A stretch of DNA of 64,000 nucleotides from Glaciecola sp. KUL10 (GCF_003203515.1 NZ_BGNG01000005.1:1-64000), one strand, 5' to 3'; shown: positions 16,709 through 26,612, counted from the first letter of the stretch. The notes: generated by a model not told the origin, from the letters alone. Made by a program: numbers and translations.

Positions 16709-17272
16709 TTCAATAAGTTGTGATAAATATTCAACAATCTGGCTGCAATCTTTTTGTGACAGGAAGTGTTGCTTTTGTTCAGCATCTACTGGCAAAAGCT
16801 CTAACCACCGGTTTATCACCCACATTGGGTCATCTAATTTAACCTGTTCATAAAGCCCATTTACTTCCGGAAATTTTTCGAATATTTCTGCAAGTCTTTT
16901 ATCCATTGGCTGAATGTCTTCCAATTCAAAACCGCACTGCCATGGTTCACTCCATGTGCACTCACCGACTCTTAATTCATCAGCCTCAGTTTCTATCTTT
17001 TCGATAGTCACACAACGTTCACCTTCTACGGTAACGCCGAGAAGGCCATCATCGAGGACATCAAAATCGATGACTTTGCAAAATGTACCCACTGGGAAAA
17101 TGTGAGAATTAGTTGTTTTGTCACCTTTCGAATTCAACATGCAAATTACAAATCCAGTATCGTTCTGACATGCTTCTTTAACCATCCGCGTATAGCGTGG
17201 CTCAAAAATCCGCAGAGACATTCTTCCTTCTGGAAGGATGTGCGCTGATAGTGGGAACAGGGGTAACTTCAT
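16706..17272 (-). CDS. LON substrate-binding-domain protein
   Basis: About 188 aa forming a single LON N-terminal domain (PF02190): MKLPLFPLSAHILPEGRMSL, RIFEPRYTRMV and a following FVICML block are typical. There is no AAA+ or protease domain, so it is not Lon itself. Such stand-alone proteins often accompany ChrR/ECF-sigma regulons, but their activity is not established. ATG 17272 is chosen; the frame is open to a TTG at 17302 and a GTG at 17281. It lies upstream of the sigma gene on the same strand and is divergent from the SDR operon. Confidence 0.8.
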   Translation of the reverse strand: MKLPLFPLSAHILPEGRMSLRIFEPRYTRMVKEACQNDTGFVICMLNSKGDKTTNSHIFPVGTFCKVIDFDVLDDGLLGVTVEGERCVTIEKIETEADELRVGECTWSEPWQCGFELEDIQPMDKRLAEIFEKFPEVNGLYEQVKLDDPMWVINRWLELLPVDAEQKQHFLSQKDCSQIVEYLSQLIE

Positions 17273-17374
17273 TTTTTTCACTCGACTCTCATTTTCTTTC
17301 AAATTTACAAAGCTAATTACGCAGACAAATGATAATTAGATTCGCAAAGCACTGAATTAAAAATATTTAATTCA

Positions 17375-17403
17375 TGATCTCTACTACACTTAGACGGGTA
17401 AAA
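17375..17403 (+). promoter_or_regulatory. Candidate ECF-sigma promoter of the SDR-cfa operon
   Basis: TGATCT (17375-17380), 17 nt, GTAAAA (17398-17403). The -35 and spacing are the same as upstream of the sigma gene. It leaves a leader of about 90 nt before the ATG at 17500. The rest of the 17273-17499 gap is A/T-rich and has no further element I can support. Confidence 0.55.
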
Positions 17404-17499
17404 CGGTTTATATCAAATAATAATGTGCAAACGTCTAACTTCACATAAATGTTTACGGTTTAGAGCGCAAGCCCAAGTATTTCAAGAGGCAAAGTATAA

Positions 17500-18276
17500 A
17501 TGGCAAGAATATTAATAACAGGCGCAACATCAGGGCTGGGTGAATCACTCGCATTACTTGCCGCTCAAAACGGTCATCAAGTGATCGCCTGTGGACGCAA
17601 TGAAGATAAACTTGCTGAGCTAGCTCAATGTCAAAATATTGAAACATGTCGTTTTGATGTAATAGACGAAATATCAACCAGAGAAGCACTAAACGACATT
17701 CGTTGTGACATCGCCGTTTTAAACGCTGGTACTTGTGAATATGTGGATGTTTCTAAGGTCGAACCAGACATGTTCAAAAGAGTCTTTGATGCAAACGTAT
17801 TCGGTGTCGTCAATGTGATGGGCGCCTTGCTCCCCAATTTTAAAGCGGGGAATAAAGTGGTCTTTATTGACAGTTTAGCCAGATTGTTGCCCTTCACTCG
17901 AAGCCAAGCCTACGGGGCTAGCAAAGCTGCGTTGAACTACATCGCAAAGACTATGGAAGTAGACTTAGCCGACAAAGGCATCAAGGTACAAAGCATATCA
18001 CCTGGATTTGTTAAAACACCATTGACCGATAAAAATGACTTTCCTATGCCAATGCTAATCAGTTCGGAACAAGCTGCGCAATACATGCTTGACGGCATAC
18101 TTTCGAATCGCTCAAGTGTGTATTTCCCACGGCGATTCAGCGCGATTATTAGGTTTTTGAATCTACTTCCAGAATTTATACAAAGAAAACTATGTGTGTC
18201 GATGCGACAACAAGCGGTCAACGCTGCAAAAAAAGAACTAGAAAAAAACAACGCGAAACAAGAGAAAAATAAATAA
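17500..18276 (+). CDS. Short-chain dehydrogenase/reductase of the ChrR regulon
   Basis: A 258-aa classical SDR. The Rossmann glycine motif TGATSGLGES is near residues 7-16, NAG near 76-78 (LNAGTCEY), and the catalytic Ser/Tyr-x3-Lys set is in SLARL...YGASKAALNY (Ser about 128, Tyr about 141, Lys about 145). The substrate is unknown. It heads a tightly packed operon (SDR, amine oxidase, DUF1365, Cfa) seen with ChrR-type sigma systems, where the products act on membrane lipids, so an acyl-chain intermediate is a reasonable guess. The stop overlaps the next ATG (TAATG). Confidence 0.85.
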   Translation: MARILITGATSGLGESLALLAAQNGHQVIACGRNEDKLAELAQCQNIETCRFDVIDEISTREALNDIRCDIAVLNAGTCEYVDVSKVEPDMFKRVFDANVFGVVNVMGALLPNFKAGNKVVFIDSLARLLPFTRSQAYGASKAALNYIAKTMEVDLADKGIKVQSISPGFVKTPLTDKNDFPMPMLISSEQAAQYMLDGILSNRSSVYFPRRFSAIIRFLNLLPEFIQRKLCVSMRQQAVNAAKKELEKNNAKQEKNK

Positions 18277-19568
18277 TGAAGAAACGCATTGCCATTGTAG
18301 GCACAGGTATATCAGGCATGACGTGTGCGTATTTACTCAACAGACAGCATGATATCACGGTATTTGAAGCTAACGACTATGTCGGCGGCCATACCGCAAC
18401 AAAGGAAGTAAACGTAAACGGCAAACAATACGCTATTGATACGGGATTCATAGTGTACAACGATTGGACTTATCCCAATTTCATCAAACTACTCGATAAG
18501 CTAGGTGTAGTGAATCAACCAACAGAGATGAGCTTCAGCGTTAAAAACCTGGCAAGTGGCCTTGAATACAATGGTAATACTATCAATAGCTTATTTGCTC
18601 AGAGACGAAATATTATCAGCCCAAGCTTTTGGCGAATTGTGTTGGATATTGTTAAGTTCAATAAGCTGTGTAAAGCGCACCTAGCTGAAAATAAACCTAG
18701 CAAAAACATTACCTTGTTAGCGTTTATAGAACAAAACAACTTGAGTAAGGGCTTCACAGAAAACTATATTTTGCCGATGTGCGCAGCTATATGGTCCACT
18801 TCTTTGGAAGCTTCAGCTAATTTTCCCTTGTCATTCTTTTTAAAGTTTTTCAACAACCACGGTCTCCTCAATATTACTGATAGACCTCAATGGAGAACCT
18901 TAGTTGGTGGCTCAAAACAGTATATTGAACCCTTAACGGCAAATTATAAAGACAAGATAAAGCTGTCTTCGCCGATTCAAAGCGTGACAAAGGTAGATGG
19001 TAGCTATCATGTTTCTTTTTTGAATCAAGGAAGCGAACAAAGCCTAGAATTTGATGAGGTTGTGTTTGCATGCCACAGTGACCAAGCAATGAAGATGTTA
19101 CAGCTAAATGAAAGTAACGAGCTTAACCATAAAGACTACGAAGACGTACTAGGCGCTATTCCATATTCAATGAACGAAGTGGTTTTGCACACTGACACAA
19201 ATGTATTGCCCAAACGACCTTTGGCATGGGCAAGCTGGAATTATGAAATTTGTGGTACACAAGGTGAAAGTCAAAAGCCAGCAAGTGTGACCTACAATAT
19301 GAATATTCTGCAACGAATTGAGTCTGATACGACCTTTTGCGTTACCTTAAACAACACTGCGGCTATCGACTCGAGCAAGATTTTAGGTACCTATCACTAT
19401 GCTCACCCACAATTTAGTCCACAGATGGTTGCTGCCCAATCGCGCCGTGAAGAAGTGTGCGGAAAAGATGGATTGCATTTCTGTGGCGCTTATTGGTACA
19501 ACGGATTTCACGAAGACGGCGTAAGAAGCGCATTAGATGTGTGTAAACGCTTCGGGGAAAGTCTGTGA
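18276..19568 (+). CDS. FAD-dependent amine-oxidase-like protein (COG2907)
   Basis: A 430-aa NAD/FAD-binding flavoprotein. The dinucleotide-binding motif GTGISGMTCAYLLNRQ sits at residues 9-24, followed by EANDYVGGHT and a C-terminal FAD motif (FCGAYWYNGFHEDGVRSA). It belongs to the COG2907 group within the phytoene-desaturase/amine-oxidase fold. Homologues in the Rhodobacter RpoE/ChrR regulon are linked to formation of oxidised (furan) fatty acids, suggesting a desaturase or oxidase acting on methylated acyl chains. That link is family-based inference. It overlaps both neighbours by a few bases. Confidence 0.85.
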   Translation: MKKRIAIVGTGISGMTCAYLLNRQHDITVFEANDYVGGHTATKEVNVNGKQYAIDTGFIVYNDWTYPNFIKLLDKLGVVNQPTEMSFSVKNLASGLEYNGNTINSLFAQRRNIISPSFWRIVLDIVKFNKLCKAHLAENKPSKNITLLAFIEQNNLSKGFTENYILPMCAAIWSTSLEASANFPLSFFLKFFNNHGLLNITDRPQWRTLVGGSKQYIEPLTANYKDKIKLSSPIQSVTKVDGSYHVSFLNQGSEQSLEFDEVVFACHSDQAMKMLQLNESNELNHKDYEDVLGAIPYSMNEVVLHTDTNVLPKRPLAWASWNYEICGTQGESQKPASVTYNMNILQRIESDTTFCVTLNNTAAIDSSKILGTYHYAHPQFSPQMVAAQSRREEVCGKDGLHFCGAYWYNGFHEDGVRSALDVCKRFGESL

Positions 19569-20293
19569 CTGGCAAATTAGAAAGTGCCATTTACACGGGT
19601 AAAGTGCACCACCAGCGCTTTGTTCCAAAAACGCATAAGTTTGATTACCAAATTTATCTGTACTGGCTCAAGCTAAGCGAAATTCCAGAGCTATCGTCGA
19701 CGCTCAATAACTTTTCGACAAATAAAGACAAGTGGTCTTGGGTTAAGTTTATCAGAGATGACTATTTAGGTACCGATGTTTGCTTGCAAACCTCGGTACT
19801 TAATCGAATGTCAGAACTGAAGGGAACAAAGTTGGCAGGTGAGATATTTTTTCTTGGGCAAGCGCGTACCTTTGGCATGTATTTTAGCCCAGTGAATTTT
19901 TATTACCTGCGCGAAGCCAACGGCCACTTTTCTCATTTGTTAGCAGAAGTTAGCAATACACCTTGGAATGAACGTCACCACTACTTGGTTGACCTTGACG
20001 ACCAACAAGACCAAGACAAAAATTTTCACGTCTCGCCATTTAACCCCATGGATATGCAATACCAATGGCGAGTACAACAACCGAGCGAGCGCTTGCGTTT
20101 GCAATTATCCTGCGTCAAAGAAGAAAAGCATTTTACAGCTGCACTAAATTTAGAAAAAAAAGCACTCAATAATGCAAATTTACGTAAAAGCCTATTATCA
20201 ATTCCGAGCATGACTATCAAAACCGTACTGGGAATATACTGGCAAGCGACTAAACTCTTTTTTAAACGTGTTCCTATTTACATGCATCAATAA
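19565..20293 (+). CDS. DUF1365 family protein
   Basis: A 242-aa protein of PF07103 (DUF1365). Recognisable motifs are IYTGKVHHQRFVPKTHKF at the N-terminus, the FGMYFSPVNFYYL core near residue 100 and EVSNTPWNERHHYLV soon after. Biochemical function is not established. It constantly co-occurs with the COG2907 flavoprotein and a Cfa-like methyltransferase, so it probably acts in the same lipid-modifying pathway. GTG start overlapping the preceding stop (GTGA). Confidence 0.85.
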   Translation: MTGKLESAIYTGKVHHQRFVPKTHKFDYQIYLYWLKLSEIPELSSTLNNFSTNKDKWSWVKFIRDDYLGTDVCLQTSVLNRMSELKGTKLAGEIFFLGQARTFGMYFSPVNFYYLREANGHFSHLLAEVSNTPWNERHHYLVDLDDQQDQDKNFHVSPFNPMDMQYQWRVQQPSERLRLQLSCVKEEKHFTAALNLEKKALNNANLRKSLLSIPSMTIKTVLGIYWQATKLFFKRVPIYMHQ

Positions 20294-20309
20294 AGTAAGG
20301 AAAACCTAA

Positions 20310-21569
20310 ATGTCTCACGGTGAACATACTTTAACCAATCCCGAAACCCTGTCTTATATGGACAGGCTTTATCGTTCATTATTTATGAGCGCATTGGAAA
20401 AATTACCCGAAGGTCAATTGACCTTGACAGAAAATGGGCATTTGGTTGCTCACTTTGGCAACAAAGCCGATAAACTTCATGCCGAAGTCGATATTCTTGA
20501 TCCTAAAGCATACAAACACTTAATGTTAGGTGGCAGTGTCGCCTCAGGTGAAACCTTCACCGATAAGTTATGGGACTCACCTAACTTAACCAATGTGATT
20601 CGCATTTTTGCCAGAAACTTACCGACGCTTGATGAGTGGGAAAACAAATTCAAATGGCTAACAATGCCTTTTTTGAAGCTCAAACACTTTGCGAATCGCA
20701 ATCATCAGGCCCAAGCAAAAAAGAACATTTCGGCGCACTATGATTTGGGTAATAAACTGTATACCAAGTTTTTAGACGAAACGATGATGTATTCTGCGGC
20801 GATATATCCAGATGCTAATTCAAGCCTGAATGAAGCGCAAACCTATAAGTTGAAGTCGATTTGTGACAAGTTAAAGTTAAAACCAAGTGATCATCTTATG
20901 GAAATCGGTACTGGTTGGGGCGGTTTAGCAGTGTATGCTGCAAAAAACTACGGCTGTAGAGTGACCACGACGACAATATCAGAAGAACAATACGCTTGGG
21001 CGACACAATGGGTTGCAAAAGAAGGCCTAGAAGACAAGATTACGCTCTTAAAGCAGGACTATAGGCTGCTTGACGGAAAATACGACAAGCTGGTATCTAT
21101 TGAAATGATCGAAGCGGTGGGTAAACGTTATTTGAGAAACTTCTTCGAAAAATGTTCTTCATTGTTAAAACCTGATGGTTTGATGTTGCTTCAGGCTATT
21201 ACAATTAATGACAAACGTTATGACAGCTATTCAAACAGCGTTGATTTTATTCAAAAGCATATCTTCCCCGGTGGTTTTTTGCCCTCGCAACTGATTATCA
21301 GCGAACATTTAAAAAAGTATACCGACTTTATGGTGCGCGATTTACATGATATCGGCATAGACTACGCCAAAACACTAAAAGACTGGCATGTTGCTTTTGA
21401 TGGCAGTAAAGAAGCGCTGCTTGCCGATGGATATGATGAGCGTTTTATGCGTATGTGGCAGTATTATTTGAATTATTGCGAAGGTGGTTTTTTGGAGCGG
21501 GTTATCAGCACTGTACAACTAGTCATTTGCAAACCTGGGCATAGGGATGAGGTAATTAGAACCGTTTAG
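20310..21569 (+). CDS. cfa: Cyclopropane-fatty-acyl-phospholipid synthase family methyltransferase
   Basis: A 419-aa SAM-dependent enzyme of the Cfa/CmaS family that methylates or cyclopropanates unsaturated acyl chains in membrane phospholipids. Features: NISAHYDLGNKLYTKFLDETMMYSAA, typical of Cfa; the SAM motif LMEIGTGWGGLAVYAAKNYG near residue 198; SIEMIEAVGKRYL; and HIFPGGFLPS. Sitting at the end of a ChrR-sigma operon, it could be the methyltransferase giving methylated precursors of furan fatty acids rather than a classical cyclopropane synthase. A strong terminator follows. Confidence 0.9.
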   Translation: MSHGEHTLTNPETLSYMDRLYRSLFMSALEKLPEGQLTLTENGHLVAHFGNKADKLHAEVDILDPKAYKHLMLGGSVASGETFTDKLWDSPNLTNVIRIFARNLPTLDEWENKFKWLTMPFLKLKHFANRNHQAQAKKNISAHYDLGNKLYTKFLDETMMYSAAIYPDANSSLNEAQTYKLKSICDKLKLKPSDHLMEIGTGWGGLAVYAAKNYGCRVTTTTISEEQYAWATQWVAKEGLEDKITLLKQDYRLLDGKYDKLVSIEMIEAVGKRYLRNFFEKCSSLLKPDGLMLLQAITINDKRYDSYSNSVDFIQKHIFPGGFLPSQLIISEHLKKYTDFMVRDLHDIGIDYAKTLKDWHVAFDGSKEALLADGYDERFMRMWQYYLNYCEGGFLERVISTVQLVICKPGHRDEVIRTV

Positions 21570-21590
21570 CTCATCAACTTTGGTAACACT

Positions 21591-21624
21591 AAAAAGGCGA
21601 TGCTCGACAGCATCGCCTTTTTAG
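21591..21624. terminator. Intrinsic terminator between cfa and pomB
   Basis: AAAAAGGCGATGCT with AGCATCGCCTTTTT (loop CGAC) lies between the convergent cfa and pomB genes. The A and T runs allow function in both directions. Confidence 0.9.
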
Positions 21625-21642
21625 CATAGTAGTTTGCGAAAC

Positions 21643-22569
21643 TTATTGTGGTTCCAATACCGATATCGGATCAGAAAACATTGGTTTACCTTGCATGATT
21701 TGAATCTCAACGCGTCGATTGCGTGCACGCGCTTCGGCGGTGTCTTCGACTTCCATGGGTTGAGTAGATGCTTTTCCTTCAATTCTCATTCTGTTTTCGT
21801 CAAACCCTTGAGCACGTCTAAGTTCTTCTGCAACTGCCACCGCTCTTTGTGCCGATAAATCCCAATTTGAACGATACAACTCATTTGAAATATTTGTACT
21901 ATCGCTATGACCGGATACTACAATCTCACCTGGCATATCATTTAACAAAAGACCTACCCGCCTTATTACTGGCACAAACTGAGGTTGTAAAAACGCTGAG
22001 CCAGCAGAAAATGAACCACTTTCTCTTATGCGAATAATAATTTGTTGCCCCAAGCTTTCGACATCAATCGCACCATCTTTGATCTCTTTTTGGAGAAGCT
22101 CTTCGATTTTTTTCTTATTTTGCTCAGTTTGTTCGTTTTCCGAACTTGAAGACGCTGCCGCCGCTTGTTGATTGGCAGTTTGAGCAGATTGACCGCCTCG
22201 AAGAGTGCCCCGTTGTTTTTGAGTGCCCCCAGATGAATCTTCTTCCCCGTCTTGAAAGTTAAGCATCGGTTTAGTGATATCTTGAGTAATTTGCTGAATA
22301 CTTTCGATAGGCGTTGGTTCTGGCTTACCCGGTCTAAATTCAAGCGCAATCACACTTGTACCCTTTGGGATATCTTTTAGCTCTAGCTTGTTTTGTACAC
22401 CAAAAGCGAATTTCATCGAGCCAGCGATTTGTTTAAATTTTTTCACGTCCATTTCTGAAAATGACAATAACAATACAAAAAAGCACATCAATAAGGACAT
22501 TAAATCCGCGAAGGTTCCCATCCATGCGGGCAGACCTTCGGGGGGGCATTTGGGACATTCGTCTTCCAT
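21643..22569 (-). CDS. pomB: Flagellar stator protein PomB (MotB family)
   Basis: A 308-aa sodium-type stator subunit. Its single transmembrane helix carries the ion-binding Asp22 in TFADLMSLLMCFFVLLLSFSE. A plug and linker follow (Gln/Ser-rich, about 110-165), then an OmpA-like peptidoglycan-binding domain with the NWDLSAQRAVAVAEELRR signature near 240. It works with PomA to drive the polar flagellum. Its ATG overlaps the pomA stop (TAATG). The closest known layout is Vibrio pomAB, which also stands next to xseB-ispA-dxs. Confidence 0.93.
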   Translation of the reverse strand: MEDECPKCPPEGLPAWMGTFADLMSLLMCFFVLLLSFSEMDVKKFKQIAGSMKFAFGVQNKLELKDIPKGTSVIALEFRPGKPEPTPIESIQQITQDITKPMLNFQDGEEDSSGGTQKQRGTLRGGQSAQTANQQAAAASSSSENEQTEQNKKKIEELLQKEIKDGAIDVESLGQQIIIRIRESGSFSAGSAFLQPQFVPVIRRVGLLLNDMPGEIVVSGHSDSTNISNELYRSNWDLSAQRAVAVAEELRRAQGFDENRMRIEGKASTQPMEVEDTAEARARNRRVEIQIMQGKPMFSDPISVLEPQ

Positions 22570-23330
22570 TACGCTTCCTCCGCCGTGCCGCGCTTACCTT
22601 CTGCGATATAACCTTTAAGAACACCTTCGATTACGCGTGGATTTTGACCGTCAGCTATACCTAGTATGCCATCGAGAATTAGTTGTTGATTGAGCTTCTC
22701 TTCAGACCCTCTTACTCCAAGTTTAAACGAGATTGGAAGGCAGATAATGTTTGCTAATAATGCACCGTACATAGTGGTTAACAATGCTACCGCCATCGCA
22801 GGCCCGATAGCCTTTGGGTCATCCATATTTGAAAGCATAGCAACCAAGCCAATAAGCGTTCCGATCATGCCCATGCCAGGAGCGATATCTCCCATTGCTT
22901 TGAAGATTTGCGCACCTGCATCATGCCGCTCAGTCGTATTAACGATATCTTTTCCAAGCGTTGCTCTCACAACATCTACATCGTGTCCATCAACCAACAT
23001 ATCAACGCCCTTCTGCATGAACGCATCATCAATCTGAGCTTCTTCTAAAGCAAGGAACCCTCCTTTGCGAGCTGCATCAGCCATTTCGACAATCTTTGCG
23101 ATTAGCTCTTCCGGCGGTGCCAATTTAAATGAAAATGCTTTACCTGCAACTTTACCCGCTCCTAAAAATTGACCAAGTGGATACTGAGATAAGGTCACAA
23201 AGGTGGTCCCACCAAATACGATAAGCGTTGATGGCACATCGAAGAACATGGCTAAATCACCGCCTAACACCATCGCCATGACAATAAAACCAATGGCACC
23301 AATCATGCCGATAATGGTTGCTAAATCCAC
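22569..23330 (-). CDS. pomA: Flagellar stator protein PomA (MotA family)
   Basis: A 253-aa four-helix membrane protein of the MotA/TolQ/ExbB superfamily. Starts MDLATIIGMIGAIGFIVMAM. The GTTFVTLSQYPLGQFLGAGKV loop and the PGMGMIGTLIGLVAMLSNMDDPKAIGPAMAVALLTTMYG core of helices 3-4 are typical of PomA. Length equals Vibrio PomA. First gene of a two-gene operon with pomB and divergent from xseB; the 226-bp gap (23331-23556) shows no other gene. Confidence 0.93.
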   Translation of the reverse strand: MDLATIIGMIGAIGFIVMAMVLGGDLAMFFDVPSTLIVFGGTTFVTLSQYPLGQFLGAGKVAGKAFSFKLAPPEELIAKIVEMADAARKGGFLALEEAQIDDAFMQKGVDMLVDGHDVDVVRATLGKDIVNTTERHDAGAQIFKAMGDIAPGMGMIGTLIGLVAMLSNMDDPKAIGPAMAVALLTTMYGALLANIICLPISFKLGVRGSEEKLNQQLILDGILGIADGQNPRVIEGVLKGYIAEGKRGTAEEA

Positions 23331-23556
23331 TTGTGACTCCCGTTACTTGAAGTAATCGCTTCATTAAAGACTGAAAAAGGATGCTTCGGTGCTTCAATGT
23401 ATTTTCTACTAGCTCTTGTAACGGCATTTACACATAAATCTTTATGAAAAATATATGCTTCAAAACTGTGCAGAATGGGCAAAAAAATTGACCTCTATTA
23501 ACCTGTCGGTTACGCTTCACACGTCATTAAATAGCAGTCAATAAAGAAGCCAGAAC

Positions 23557-23793
23557 ATGCCTAATAACAGTGAATCATTTGAACATGCATTAGCCGAGCT
23601 AGAAGATATCGTGAGTCAAATGGAAAGCGGCGAAATAAGCCTTGAGGCTTCACTAGAAAAGTTCGAAAGAGGCATTAAGCTTGTTAGAGCCAGCCAACAG
23701 CAGCTTTCAAATGCTGAGCAAAAAGTAAAAATATTACTTAGCAACGATGCTGAAGGTGAGCTTTCCGATTTTGATAAAGAAACCGACGCATAG
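23557..23793 (+). CDS. xseB: Exodeoxyribonuclease VII small subunit
   Basis: 78 aa, normal for XseB, which binds XseA to form exonuclease VII for degradation of single-stranded DNA. The sequence FEHALAELEDIVSQMESGEISLEASLEKFERGIKL is the family signature and predicts two helices. It is the first gene of xseB-ispA-dxs, only 12 nt before ispA. Confidence 0.93.
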   Translation: MPNNSESFEHALAELEDIVSQMESGEISLEASLEKFERGIKLVRASQQQLSNAEQKVKILLSNDAEGELSDFDKETDA

Positions 23794-23805
23794 GCTTGCG
23801 CTTAG

Positions 23806-24702
23806 ATGAATCCAAATTTTTCGGCTTTAGTGTCGAGTATCAAGACGGAAATCGACGATGGTCTAAGTGACTTTATTGGCACTTATCAATGTGCTTCGCC
23901 AACGCTAAAGGAAGCAATGCAATATAGTTTGCTCAATGGCGGCAAACGCATGCGGCCAGTACTTGCAACGATAGTGGGTAATTTATTAGGTGCCGATCGA
24001 AACGACATTGTTAACGTTGCGATGGCTATCGAATGCGTACATGCTTACTCATTGATTCACGATGATTTACCAGCAATGGACGACGATGACCTTAGAAGAG
24101 GCCAACCTACCAATCACATTAAATACGGCGACGCTACTGCAATACTCGCTGGCGATGCACTACAAACTCTCGCTTTTGAGCTACTAACAACGCGTCCAAT
24201 GACGCGTTATGGTGACAGCAAACGCATCGAGCTTATCAAAATTCTAGCTAGCTCAAGCGGAATGGGCGGTATGTGCGCAGGTCAAAGTATTGATCTAGAA
24301 GCCACGGGAAGAAATATCTCTATTGAGCAACTCGGTCAACTCCATGCTTTAAAAACAGGTGCTTTGCTAAAAGCCAGTATAATGATGGCGGCTCACCTCG
24401 CACCTGATACCGGCGAACAAGACTTTGAACATCTCGATATTTATGCAGACAACATAGGGCTTGCATTTCAGGTTCAAGATGACATTTTGGATGTAATTGG
24501 TGACTCCCAAACATTGGGCAAACCTCAAGGCTCCGACCAATCACTAGAAAAAAGCACGTATGTCAGTCATTTAGGTGTAGAAAGTGCAACAGAGTTTTTG
24601 CACTCTTTGCAAAACAAAGCGCTCAGTGCGCTTGAGGCGCTACCTTACAATACCGCGCAATTAAAAGCGTTCACCGACTATTTAGTGAACCGAAATCACT
24701 AA
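23806..24702 (+). CDS. ispA: Farnesyl diphosphate synthase (geranyltranstransferase)
   Basis: A 298-aa short-chain prenyltransferase making C15 farnesyl diphosphate from IPP and DMAPP. The first Asp-rich motif is DDLPAMDDDDLRRG near residues 84-97 and the second is FQVQDDILDVIGD near 222-234. GGKRMRP near 46 binds IPP. It feeds ubiquinone, undecaprenyl phosphate and haem A. Sits between xseB and dxs, the usual gammaproteobacterial order. Confidence 0.95.
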   Translation: MNPNFSALVSSIKTEIDDGLSDFIGTYQCASPTLKEAMQYSLLNGGKRMRPVLATIVGNLLGADRNDIVNVAMAIECVHAYSLIHDDLPAMDDDDLRRGQPTNHIKYGDATAILAGDALQTLAFELLTTRPMTRYGDSKRIELIKILASSSGMGGMCAGQSIDLEATGRNISIEQLGQLHALKTGALLKASIMMAAHLAPDTGEQDFEHLDIYADNIGLAFQVQDDILDVIGDSQTLGKPQGSDQSLEKSTYVSHLGVESATEFLHSLQNKALSALEALPYNTAQLKAFTDYLVNRNH

Positions 24703-24749
24703 GACTGTTATATAATAAAGCTGATATATAAAAGAAGAACACAATAAGC

Positions 24750-26612
24750 ATGACCTTAGACTTAAATGACTATCCGAATCTAGCGAAGGCTAAAACACCT
24801 GAAGATTTACGCTTGATGCCAAAGGACAAGCTAACTGCGGTTGCCGATGAGCTAAGGCGCTATTTATTGGATAGCGTGAGTATTAGTAGCGGACATTTTG
24901 CCTCTGGTTTAGGAACCGTCGAACTAACAGTCGCACTTCATTACGTGTATAACACGCCATTTGACCGCTTGATTTGGGACGTTGGTCACCAAGCTTACCC
25001 ACATAAAATATTAACGAACCGTCGCGACAAAATGACAACGATTCGCCAAAAAGGCGGTTTACATCCCTTTCCTTGGCCACCTGAAAGTGAATACGATACC
25101 TTTGCAGTAGGTCACTCTTCAACTTCAATCAGTGCAGCTTTAGGTATGGCCATTGCCGCTGATCAAGAAGATAAAGGGCGCAAAGTGGTTGCGGTGATTG
25201 GCGACGGCGCTATGACAGCAGGTATGGCATTTGAGGCGATGAATCACGCCGGTGATATTGATAAAGATATGGTCGTGGTGCTCAATGACAATGAGATGTC
25301 TATTTCAGAAAATGTAGGTGCATTAAACAGCCACCTCGCTCGCTTGCTTACCGGTAATTTCTTTAATTCAATACGCGATGGCAGTAAAAAAATCCTCAGC
25401 AATGTTCCGCCGATAAAAGATTTCGCAAGCAGAGCAGAAGAGCACATTAAAGGGATGGTAGTCCCTGGCACTATTTTTGAAGAGCTAGGCTTTAATTATA
25501 TTGGCCCTATTGATGGTCATGATGTGCAAGGCATGGTTGATACGCTTAAGAACATGCGCAATATCAAAGGCCCTCAGATACTGCATGTAGTCACTAAAAA
25601 AGGCAAAGGCTACGAATTAGCTGAACAAGATCCCATTAAATGGCATGCCGTCCCTAAGTTTAATCACCTTGAGCAAAAGTTACCTGAAAGTAAACCAAGC
25701 TCACCCAGTTTCTCCGCTATATTTGGTTCATGGCTATGTGACATGGCAAGCCAAGATAAAGACTTAATGGCCATCACACCAGCGATGCGTGAAGGCTCGG
25801 GCATGGTCAAGTTTTCTCAAAAGTTCCCTCAACAATACTTTGATGTTGCTATTGCTGAACAACACTCAGTTACCCTTGCAGCAGGCATGGCTCGTGAGGG
25901 TAAAAATGCAGTCGTCGCAATTTATTCTACGTTCTTGCAGCGCGCATATGACCAATTGATTCACGATGTCGCGATTCAAAATTTGCCGGTGTTGTTTGCA
26001 ATTGATCGCGCAGGGATCGTGGGCGCTGATGGCCCAACACATCAAGGCGCGTTTGATATTAGCTTTTTACGTTGTATTCCTAACATGATCATCATGACGC
26101 CGTCGGATGAACTCGAATGTAGAAATATGCTCTATACAGGTCACGTAGCCAATCAACCAGCATCTGTTAGGTATCCGCGAGGCACTGGCAGTGGCATTGA
26201 TGCAACTGGGCCTATGCAAGCACTTACCTTGGGCAAAGCAAATTTACTCAAGCAAGGTGAAAAAATCGCGATTTTAAACTTTGGTACATTGATGCCTTAT
26301 GCAAAAGAAGCGGCAAATGCTCTAGGCGCAACACTCATTGATATGCGTTTTGTTAAGCCCATGGATGAGAAGGCCGTATTGAAAGCGTCTCAAGAGCATG
26401 AGCTACTTGTAACACTAGAAGATGGTGCGATTGCAGGAGGTGCTGGCAGTGGCGTGGCGGAAGTATTATTCAAACACCAAGCTCACTGTAAATTACTGCA
26501 ACTAGGCTTACCTGATCAGTTCATTATGCAAGGCACGCAACAGGAAATGTACGCTGAACTGGGCTTAGATACAGCAGGTATTATCAAGCAAACCAAGGCG
26601 TTCTTAGCTTAA
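24750..26612 (+). CDS. dxs: 1-deoxy-D-xylulose-5-phosphate synthase
   Basis: A 620-aa thiamine-diphosphate enzyme condensing pyruvate with glyceraldehyde 3-phosphate, entry to the MEP isoprenoid route. Visible: [37 protein letters not shown], the ThDP motif [18 protein letters not shown]...[13 protein letters not shown], and the transketolase pyrimidine domain with [18 protein letters not shown]. Follows ispA by 47 nt. Its stop overlaps the 3' end of the convergent ArsR gene by 4 nt. Confidence 0.96.
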   Translation: MTLDLNDYPNLAKAKTPEDLRLMPKDKLTAVADELRRYLLDSVSISSGHFASGLGTVELTVALHYVYNTPFDRLIWDVGHQAYPHKILTNRRDKMTTIRQKGGLHPFPWPPESEYDTFAVGHSSTSISAALGMAIAADQEDKGRKVVAVIGDGAMTAGMAFEAMNHAGDIDKDMVVVLNDNEMSISENVGALNSHLARLLTGNFFNSIRDGSKKILSNVPPIKDFASRAEEHIKGMVVPGTIFEELGFNYIGPIDGHDVQGMVDTLKNMRNIKGPQILHVVTKKGKGYELAEQDPIKWHAVPKFNHLEQKLPESKPSSPSFSAIFGSWLCDMASQDKDLMAITPAMREGSGMVKFSQKFPQQYFDVAIAEQHSVTLAAGMAREGKNAVVAIYSTFLQRAYDQLIHDVAIQNLPVLFAIDRAGIVGADGPTHQGAFDISFLRCIPNMIIMTPSDELECRNMLYTGHVANQPASVRYPRGTGSGIDATGPMQALTLGKANLLKQGEKIAILNFGTLMPYAKEAANALGATLIDMRFVKPMDEKAVLKASQEHELLVTLEDGAIAGGAGSGVAEVLFKHQAHCKLLQLGLPDQFIMQGTQQEMYAELGLDTAGIIKQTKAFLA

